Shown: positions 59,236-64,000 of the stretch, piece by piece
How the letters are laid out: every line of letters begins with the position of its first letter
How positions within the stretch are numbered: the stretch's first letter is position 1
Source of the DNA: an uncultured Eubacterium sp.
GTDB taxonomy: Bacteria; Bacillota; Clostridia; Oscillospirales; Acutalibacteraceae
Direction: 5' to 3'
Length of the DNA: 64,000 nucleotides
Assembly (NCBI RefSeq): GCF_934525195.1
Contig: NZ_CAKSZA010000003.1
Location: forward strand, 124,001 to 188,000
Notes under the pieces: generated by a model
What the model was told of the DNA's origin: nothing
Seen by the model: only the letters and a program-made list of their open reading frames with translations
Database searches by the model: none
Position numbers and translations under genes: made by a program

Positions 59236-60369
59236 TTATAGTGGATATTTTTCCACAGTTTCCCTGATTGCCGAAGCAAGTTCGTCAATGTCGGTTTTTG
59301 TGTTCATTCTGCTGAGGCTGATACGGATTGATTTTTCAATTACCTTGTCGCCGAGTTTCATAGCCGTGAGCACGTGGCTCTTTTTGCCTTTTGCACAGGC
59401 TGAGCCGTTGCTGACGTAAATTCCGTATTGGCTCGAAAGGTGCTGAACAATCGTCTGGCTTGTCATAAAACTTGGGATGTACACATTGAGAATGTAATCC
59501 GATGAGTCGGTGCTGTTGTTGATTTTGACACCGTTAATTTTTTCAAGCTCCGCCCTTGCATAAGCGTTTAATTCGTGAATTTCGGCAGTCTGTTTTTTGA
59601 GGTCGGGGAACAGCGAAACCGCTTCGCCGAATCCTGCAATAAGAGGGGAAGCCTCTGTGCCGGGTCTGATTTTGTGTTCTTGTTCACCGCCGTATGTTCT
59701 CGGCACAATTCGTGTGCCTTTTTTGATGTATAACGCACCCGTGCCCTTTGGGCCGTGCACTTTGTGAGCCGTGATTGTCACCAAATCCGCACCCAGTTTG
59801 GCAGGTCTGATTTCGTACTTGCCGTATGCCTGAACGCAGTCGATGTGCACAAGTGCAGGTGCTTTTGCTTTTTTGACAGCTTTTCTTATGCTTTTGACAG
59901 GCAAAATCGAGCCGACCTCGTTGTTGACATACATCATCGAAACAAGGATTGTGTCGCTGTTGACAGCCTCAAAAATCTGCTCCTCGCTGATGTTGCCGTC
60001 GCTGTTCGGTTCAAGCCTGATAACCTCAAATCCCTGTTTTTCAAGCTCTGCCACCGATTCAAGCACACTTTCGTGCTCAATGGCTGTTGTTACAATTCGG
60101 TTGCCCTTGCGCTTGTTTGCCATTGCCGAGCCAAAGATTGCAAGGTTGTTTGCCTCCGTGCCGCCCGAGGTGAAGAAAATCTCTTCACTCTCGCACGACA
60201 GAGATTTTGCGATTATATCTCTTGCTTTGCGAACCTCCGCATTTGCGTCCAATCCCTCTTTGTGGAAAGATGACGGATTGCCAAAATGCTCGGTCAACAT
60301 TTGATAAACTTTTTTTGCAACTGCCTCCTCAGGCTTTGTGGTTGCGCTGTTGTCTAAATAAGCACTCAT
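59236..60369 (-). CDS. Cysteine desulfurase (NifS/IscS family)
   Basis: A 377-residue PLP enzyme: N-terminal YLDNSATTKP, HIDCVQAYGK, TITAHKVHGPKGTGALYI with the PLP Lys, and the mobile loop SNGSACAKGKKSHVL with the catalytic Cys. It supplies persulfide sulfur; the adjacent thiI suggests the NifZ-ThiI pair known from Bacillus. The ATG overlaps the HAD-Nudix stop (TAATG). Confidence 0.95.
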   Translation of the reverse strand: MSAYLDNSATTKPEEAVAKKVYQMLTEHFGNPSSFHKEGLDANAEVRKARDIIAKSLSCESEEIFFTSGGTEANNLAIFGSAMANKRKGNRIVTTAIEHESVLESVAELEKQGFEVIRLEPNSDGNISEEQIFEAVNSDTILVSMMYVNNEVGSILPVKSIRKAVKKAKAPALVHIDCVQAYGKYEIRPAKLGADLVTITAHKVHGPKGTGALYIKKGTRIVPRTYGGEQEHKIRPGTEASPLIAGFGEAVSLFPDLKKQTAEIHELNAYARAELEKINGVKINNSTDSSDYILNVYIPSFMTSQTIVQHLSSQYGIYVSNGSACAKGKKSHVLTAMKLGDKVIEKSIRISLSRMNTKTDIDELASAIRETVEKYPL

Positions 60370-61544
60370 TATTTTATGTTTCTCAATTCCTTTAGTTTAA
60401 ATGCGGCTGCAATGGTTTTTGCATCTGTGATTTCACCGCTCATAATTTTTGCGATAAGGGTGGACAGCTTCATCTTTGTCACCTGCAAAAATTCGTCCTC
60501 GTCAAGTTCTTGCTCAACCTCGGTCAAGCCTGTTGCCGCATAGAGGTAGATTTCTTCGTTTGTGTAGCCCGGTGACGGATAAATTTTGCCGAGGTCAATA
60601 TAATTTTCTGCTATAATACCGCATTCCTCGTGGAGTTCTCTCTTGCCTGTTTCAAGCGGGTCTTCGCCTTTTTCACGCTTGCCGGCAGGTATTTCGTATA
60701 TGGTTTCCTTGTACGGATAGCGGAATTGACGCACCATATATACGCACTCGTCGTCGCTCAATGCGATAATTCCAACGCCGCCCGGATGGTCAACAACCTC
60801 TCTGTTTGCCTTGTCGCCATTGCAAAGTGTGATGTCGTCAACGTGGAAGGTGAGTACTCTGCCGTTGTAAATGCCTTGTGAATTCTCGGTTCTTTCATAC
60901 ATACCGAGAGCAATGGATTCAACGTCCTCAATCTTGTCGATAACATAATCCGCACCGCTTTCGATAAGTTCAAACTTGTTGCCAAATCCCCACAAAACGC
61001 CTACGCTTGGAACTCCGGCTTCTCGTGCACCGTCAATGTCATAAAATCTGTCGCCTACCATAATTGCATCGCAAGGTTCAATGCCGAGTTCATTTAGGCA
61101 ACGGCTCAAAATACTCTGCTTTGATTCGCAGTCCGCATTAAAGCTGACCGCACTTATGCAGTCAAAATATTCCTTGAGATCTGCTTTTATCAAAAGTTCC
61201 TCAACATAGTTGATAGGCTTTGATGAGGCAACGCCAAGCTTGAAGCCCTCGTTTTTGAGTGCTTTTAAAAGTTGTGGGATTCCCTCGTAAAATTCGCTTT
61301 CGTATAGTCCGATGTTTGTATATCTTTCGCGATATTTTTTAACAAGTTTTTCAGCGTCCGTCACGCTTTGGTTGAATTTTTCCTGAAATGTCACAAGCAA
61401 TGGAGGTCCGATAAAGAAGTCAAGCTCCTCCCATTCGGGAGCATCGATATCAAAAGCGTCAAGCGCGTATTTTGCACTTTTTTTAACGCCTACTCCGGTG
61501 TCGCAAAGTGTGCCGTCAAAGTCAAAAACAACTGCCTTAACCAT
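60369..61544 (-). CDS. HAD phosphatase - Nudix hydrolase fusion
   Basis: A 391-residue two-domain enzyme in one frame. Residues 1-215 are a HAD phosphatase of the PGP/Gph type: FDFDGTLCDTG, GVASSKP, KQSILSRCL and MVGDRFYDIDGA, with cap domain. Residues 225-391 are an ADP-ribose pyrophosphatase-type Nudix domain: YMVRQFRYP, EIPAGKREKGEDP and the complete Nudix box, whose REXXEE core reads RELHEECG. Together they could cleave a nucleotide sugar and dephosphorylate a product. TAATG overlaps with both neighbours. Confidence 0.92.
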   Translation of the reverse strand: MVKAVVFDFDGTLCDTGVGVKKSAKYALDAFDIDAPEWEELDFFIGPPLLVTFQEKFNQSVTDAEKLVKKYRERYTNIGLYESEFYEGIPQLLKALKNEGFKLGVASSKPINYVEELLIKADLKEYFDCISAVSFNADCESKQSILSRCLNELGIEPCDAIMVGDRFYDIDGAREAGVPSVGVLWGFGNKFELIESGADYVIDKIEDVESIALGMYERTENSQGIYNGRVLTFHVDDITLCNGDKANREVVDHPGGVGIIALSDDECVYMVRQFRYPYKETIYEIPAGKREKGEDPLETGKRELHEECGIIAENYIDLGKIYPSPGYTNEEIYLYAATGLTEVEQELDEDEFLQVTKMKLSTLIAKIMSGEITDAKTIAAAFKLKELRNIK

Positions 61545-61933
61545 TATTTTGCCTCCACTTTTTTCATAAAACGCACGCTGTCAACAACAAATCTTTCGAT
61601 TGTGCCTTTGCCGATTACCGTGCCGTCCTCCTCGCAAGCCTTAACGTCAAAGATGAGCTTTCTGCCCTGCGTTTCTCTGAGTGTTGCGTAAGCAATTACA
61701 ACTGTGCCCACACCGCTCGCCTTGTCGTGAGTGACATTGATTGCTGTGCCGACAGTTGTTTCGTCACCTTCTAAAAAATCAGAAATAGCCGTGCAGGTTG
61801 CCTTTTCCATAAGTGCAATCATAAACGGTGTGCCAAAAACAGGCAACGAACCGCTCTGTGCCGCAATGGCGGTGTTGGTGGAATTAACAATAGTAAGAGC
61901 CTCGCCCTTAACCTCTGTAAAAATCTCTTGCAT
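61544..61933 (-). CDS. Hotdog-fold thioesterase (FlK-like)
   Basis: A 129-residue single-domain acyl-CoA thioesterase. SLPVFGTPFMIALMEKA and ETTVGTAINVTHDKAS match the fluoroacetyl-CoA thioesterase-like group (Thr, Glu and His catalytic positions). The true substrate is unknown; house-cleaning of acyl-CoA is likely. The start at 61933 follows GCGAGGTGA. First gene of the operon thioesterase - HAD-Nudix - nifS - thiI - sortase-like. Confidence 0.82.
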   Translation of the reverse strand: MQEIFTEVKGEALTIVNSTNTAIAAQSGSLPVFGTPFMIALMEKATCTAISDFLEGDETTVGTAINVTHDKASGVGTVVIAYATLRETQGRKLIFDVKACEEDGTVIGKGTIERFVVDSVRFMKKVEAK

Positions 61934-61960
61934 AAGTTCACCTCGCAATTTATTCGATAT

Positions 61961-61989
61961 ATTATAACATATAATTGTAATTAATACAA
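61961..61989 (-). promoter_or_regulatory. Promoter of the thioesterase-nifS-thiI operon
   Basis: Minus strand TTGTAT (61984-61989), 17 bp, TATAAT (61961-61966). Confidence 0.65.
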
Positions 61990-62042
61990 TATATAGGCAG
62001 AGTTTATTTGTGTTAACAAATTGCCTGATATTAGGATTTTGC

Positions 62043-62190
62043 AGGCGAACACAGTTCGCCCCTACGGCATTTTTAAAACCCCACCGTCAACACTTCGTGT
62101 TGCCACCTTTACTGCGTAGACGCCCCCTTTTGTCTGCGTTGCAGACATTTCCCCCTATTAACGGGGGAATCACCTTGCAACAAGAGGAGG
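62043..62190. repeat. REP palindrome followed by mosaic repeat
   Basis: The REP unit (62043-62066) is followed by the mosaic unit CCCCACCG, CAACACTTCGTGTTG, GTCTGC/GCAGAC, CCCCCTATTAACGGGGG (62077-62190). The latter runs into a MITE end, making a composite. Confidence 0.75.
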
Positions 62191-62240
62191 CAAATCGGTT
62201 GAATATATTTGGCGTGTTTCAGAGACTTTATTGACAGTCT
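62187..62240. repeat. Solo end of the AGACTGTCGATAAA MITE family
   Basis: GGTTGAATATAT, GGCGTGTTTCAG and TTTATTGACAGTCT match the right end of the element at 5517-5638. Confidence 0.55.
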
Positions 62241-62253
62241 GGGGCTGTATAAA

Positions 62254-62354
62254 GAAAAAAGAGCAGGTGTAACACCTACTCTTTTCCCTCTCTGTCTATA
62301 ACAAACTATAGGAGGACAGGTTACCCAAAACGGTTGCGGCTCCGTTTCGAGCGT
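62254..62354 (-). ncRNA. Candidate small non-coding RNA, about 100 nt
   Basis: A transcription unit without a reading frame. It starts about 7 bp after a perfect sigma-A promoter on the minus strand and ends at a strong terminator (GAGTAGGTG TTA CACCTGCTC plus T6). Between them are two further hairpins: AAACGG/CCGTTT with loop AGCCGCAA, and CTGTC..CTATA / TATAG..ACAG. I do not recognise it as SRP RNA, 6S RNA or tmRNA. No downstream gene on that strand is close enough for it to be a simple leader: the next is the thioesterase gene about 320 bp on. Confidence 0.6.
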
Positions 62355-62360
62355 ACCAAC

Positions 62361-62389
62361 ATTATAGTAGAAATTTACCAACTTGTCAA
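62361..62389 (-). promoter_or_regulatory. Consensus promoter of the candidate ncRNA
   Basis: Minus strand TTGACA (62384-62389), exactly 17 bp, TATAAT (62361-62366): the best promoter match in the window. Confidence 0.8.
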
Positions 62390-62506
62390 GTGAAAAGTTA
62401 AAACATTTTTGGTAAAATATACAAAAACGGGAATGAAATTTTATGATGAACCTCATAAAATTAAATTATCACCTTTTAATAGACAAAAACAACAATATTT
62501 GTACCA

Positions 62507-62646
62507 TTTGTCGATTTTTGTCGAGAAGTTTTTTGGACTTTTTATTCAAAAAATATTGACACAATACAAATGTTCGACTAATATATGCAGTAGACATTGC
62601 GAAATTTGAACATAAGTTCGATAAATGCTTGTCTAAAATCGACAAA
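62507..62646 (+). promoter_or_regulatory. Promoter region of the sigma-like pair with flanking inverted operators and a LexA-like box
   Basis: TTGACA (62556-62561), 17 bp, TAATAT (62579-62584). A perfect 12-bp inverted pair, TTTGTCGATTTT (62507-62518) and AAAATCGACAAA (62635-62646), brackets it. Between -10 and the gene lies GAAC-ATAA-GTTC (62608-62619), close to the Firmicute SOS box core GAAC-N4-GTTC. Confidence 0.6.
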
Positions 62647-62687
62647 CCACTCAAGTTGATTAATATATATGGAAAGAAGGGCAGAAG

Positions 62688-62915
62688 ATGACAATTAATG
62701 AATTGGCTCATGAATATGAGCAACAATACAAGGTGCTTAGCGCAAAACTTGACGCAATGAAGCCGTTGCTGTCTGTGTATCGCGGCGAAGACCTTGTGTC
62801 GTTGAGAAGAAAAATTAAAATATATTACGATATGGCTTGTGAATGCAGAAGAACGGCATCAATGCTTTTTGGATATTATGAGGAGGATCACGACAATGAT
62901 AGACTTTATCAATAA
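62688..62915 (+). CDS. Small helical protein of unknown function, partner of the sigma-like protein
   Basis: A 75-residue, highly charged, mostly helical protein (ELAHEYEQQYKVLSAKLDAMKPLL, then SLRRKIKIYYDMACECRRTASML). It has no signal peptide. Its start has AGAAGGG upstream. Its end overlaps the sigma-like gene by 17 nt, so the two are translationally coupled and probably act together, for example as a co-factor or anti-sigma-like partner. I do not recognise a family. Confidence 0.6.
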   Translation: MTINELAHEYEQQYKVLSAKLDAMKPLLSVYRGEDLVSLRRKIKIYYDMACECRRTASMLFGYYEEDHDNDRLYQ

Positions 62916-63228
62916 TTATTATTACGAGGACTATTCTGCGGTGGAGGGAATGGATAGGGAAAAGGCAAAGAAAAAGGCATTTTCGGCTGTTTTGCCTTTG
63001 ATTATGCAGGAGGAATTGACGCCGATGCAGAGCGTTTGCCTAAGATATAGATACGAAAACAACAAAACACAGGCTGAAATTGCGAATTTGCTGAAACTTT
63101 CTCAGCCGACAGTTTCGCGACATATTTCCTCCGCTAAGGAAAAGATGAACAATTCGCTCGGCTACTGCTATATTGCACTTTCAAAAGCGATTGATGAATA
63201 CGACCGCCTTGCAAATTCGTTGGAATAA
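62899..63228 (+). CDS. Sigma-70 region-4-like DNA-binding protein
   Basis: A 109-residue protein. The C-terminal half is a region-4 helix-turn-helix: LTPMQSVCLRYRYENNKTQAEIANLLKLSQPTVSRHISSAKEKM. The N-terminal 50 residues lack the promoter-melting regions of a complete sigma factor. It could be a two-subunit sigma component (compare SigO/RsoA or YvrI/YvrHa in Bacillus) or a sigma-like repressor. The start at 62899 follows GAGGAGG inside the previous gene. Confidence 0.75.
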   Translation: MDFINNYYYEDYSAVEGMDREKAKKKAFSAVLPLIMQEELTPMQSVCLRYRYENNKTQAEIANLLKLSQPTVSRHISSAKEKMNNSLGYCYIALSKAIDEYDRLANSLE

Positions 63229-63238
63229 AGCGATATAT

Positions 63239-63305
63239 GTTATCAGGCAGAAAATGACAGCTATTCACGGCATCACGCACTGTCACCCCGTATTTGCCTG
63301 TTATC
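63239..63305. repeat. Palindrome flanked by a 6-bp direct repeat
   Basis: GTTATC (63239-63244), AGGCA, TGACAG...CTGTCA, TGCCT, GTTATC (63300-63305). The internal parts are inverted and the outer hexamers direct, as in a tiny inserted element with target duplication. Confidence 0.5.
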
Positions 63306-63330
63306 TTACATAATATAATATGAAAAAAAG

Positions 63331-63357
63331 GGCTTTACGGTTACACGCCGTAAAGCC
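63331..63357 (-). terminator. Terminator on the minus strand
   Basis: GGCTTTACGG / CCGTAAAGCC 10-bp stem with T7 downstream on the minus strand. It would stop readthrough from the ECF gene at the right edge. Confidence 0.8.
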
Positions 63358-63359
63358 TC

Positions 63360-63686
63360 AGACTGTCGATAAAGCCCCTGAAACACGCCAAAATATAATC
63401 AACTGATTTACACCCATTTAAATGTAAAGGAAGCCGGTAATACAAAGTGTTGACGGTAGGGGTCTAAAAAAAGCTGTAAGTATTGAACTTACAGCTTTTT
63501 TGGCGTTTTTCGTTTTTTGCGAACAAGCGAATATAAGGCTTCCAAAAAATCCTTGGATTTTTTGGAAAGAGGAAAAACATATGTAGTATACTTACAAAAC
63601 TCTGTTTTGTTCTATACGGAATATGTTTTGACGATGTACAGCAATGTTCGCAAGAAAACGAAATTCAGAAACTTTCTCAACAATCT
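63360..63686. mobile_element. MITE-like element, about 327 bp
   Basis: The left end AGACTGTCGATAAAG and inverted right end AGATTGTTGAGAAAG match the family at 5517-5638. Inside are a bidirectional terminator (63464-63501, AGCTGTAAG/CTTACAGCT), a CTTCCAAAAAATCC/GGATTTTTTGGAAAG hairpin (63539-63569) and the 22-bp piece shared with 3260-3281. No gene. Confidence 0.65.
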
Positions 63687-63697
63687 TTTATAAAATA

Positions 63698-64000
63698 TCA
63701 GATGTACTTTTGGATTTTGATTTTGTCGAGGACTGCACCAACGATGATGAATACGATTGCCGAGCCGACTGCCTGAATGCAAGAAAACGGAACGGATGTG
63801 ATTGCTGTCGGGAACGAATACATAATGCCCTCTGCCAAGAGGTATCCGCCGACTGTGATAAGACCCGAAACTATGGTCATCGGAACTGTCCATTTTGTGA
63901 TGATTTTGTGATTTGTATTTCTGCAAATAAGGATGAACGGAACTGCGTTGAGCGCCTTGATGACTGCGGTTGCCGGTGCCCATTGCGGTGCTCCGGAAAT
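63698..64000 (-). CDS. ECF transporter S component, C-terminal part (cut by window edge)
   Basis: The last 100 codons of a membrane protein entering from the right edge. GAPQWAPATAVIKALNAVPF followed by two more helices (IVSGLITVGGYLLAEGIMY and IQAVGSAIVFIIVGAVLDKI) is the pattern of substrate-binding components of group II ECF vitamin transporters. The vitamin cannot be told from this fragment. The stop is at 63698, 12 bp from the MITE end. Confidence 0.78.
   Translation of the reverse strand: MSGAPQWAPATAVIKALNAVPFILICRNTNHKIITKWTVPMTIVSGLITVGGYLLAEGIMYSFPTAITSVPFSCIQAVGSAIVFIIVGAVLDKIKIQKYI

Noticed and set aside
1..64000. tRNA or rRNA genes
   Set aside because: Reading both strands I found no cloverleaf ending in CCA or rRNA-like core sequence; a tRNAscan-SE run would settle this.

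Overview
The window looks like a chromosomal segment of a low-to-moderate GC, spore-forming member of the Clostridia, most likely a gut Ruminococcaceae/Oscillospirales relative. This is inferred from gene content: the sporulation protease SpoIVB, DUF951, DUF3048 and DUF4830 proteins, a CdaR/PucR-type regulator, LuxS, sigma-A-like promoters of the TTGACA-17-TATAAT type, strong AGGAGG ribosome binding sites, TTG/GTG starts and Thr/Lys-rich secreted proteins. I see no rRNA, tRNA, CRISPR array or intact transposase gene. I did not compute GC or run any database search.

Layout. 1-1.6 kb (minus): metF, a stand-alone MetH activation protein and the 5' end of metH. 1.8-5.4 kb: a membrane M28 peptidase, a Cys-rich protein of unknown function and galM. 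5.6-10.4 kb: a cell-wall module (FHA, RodA/FtsW, PBP), a DUF4830 protein and an RsuA-type pseudouridine synthase. 10.5-24 kb: a CdaR-like regulator with a palindromic promoter, a probably highly expressed secreted protein, an SDR, YhaM-like nuclease with prmA, secreted proteins, guaA, an APH(3')-like kinase and a surface protein. 24-28.3 kb: a duplicated membrane protein, the cobalt/nickel ECF transporter cbiM-cbiQ-cbiO and a DUF559 protein. 28.4-33.6 kb: ilvE, a DUF3048 lipoprotein, spoIVB, yebC and a ZIP transporter.

33.8-39.3 kb is one tightly overlapping minus-strand operon: DUF951, prfA, a Sua5-CoaE fusion, an M18 aminopeptidase, rlmA and luxS. 39.4-45 kb holds an S1-domain protein, a large membrane protein with Asp-rich loops, a GPH transporter and a membrane-anchored protein. 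45.2-51.6 kb is ftsE-ftsX followed by three tandem coiled-coil M23 hydrolases, a divisome/cell-separation cluster. 51.6-56.2 kb: queH-rarA-nth-shikimate-kinase-like, then guaB. 56.2-62 kb: a GDPD-like protein and a sortase-like protein, both lacking catalytic residues, then (minus) thioesterase, HAD-Nudix fusion, nifS and thiI. 62-64 kb: a candidate small RNA, a small-protein plus sigma-region-4 pair behind an unusual promoter, a MITE, and the 3' end of an ECF S-component gene.

Two themes recur. Methyl-group and sulfur metabolism is well represented (metF, metH, luxS, nifS, thiI and possibly Co uptake for B12). Intergenic regions are full of small palindromic repeats and MITE-like elements, many of which carry terminators. 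The most unusual items are the pseudo-sortase, the Sua5-CoaE and HAD-Nudix fusions, the ftsEX plus triple M23 array, the candidate ncRNA, and the regulatory region of the sigma-like pair.
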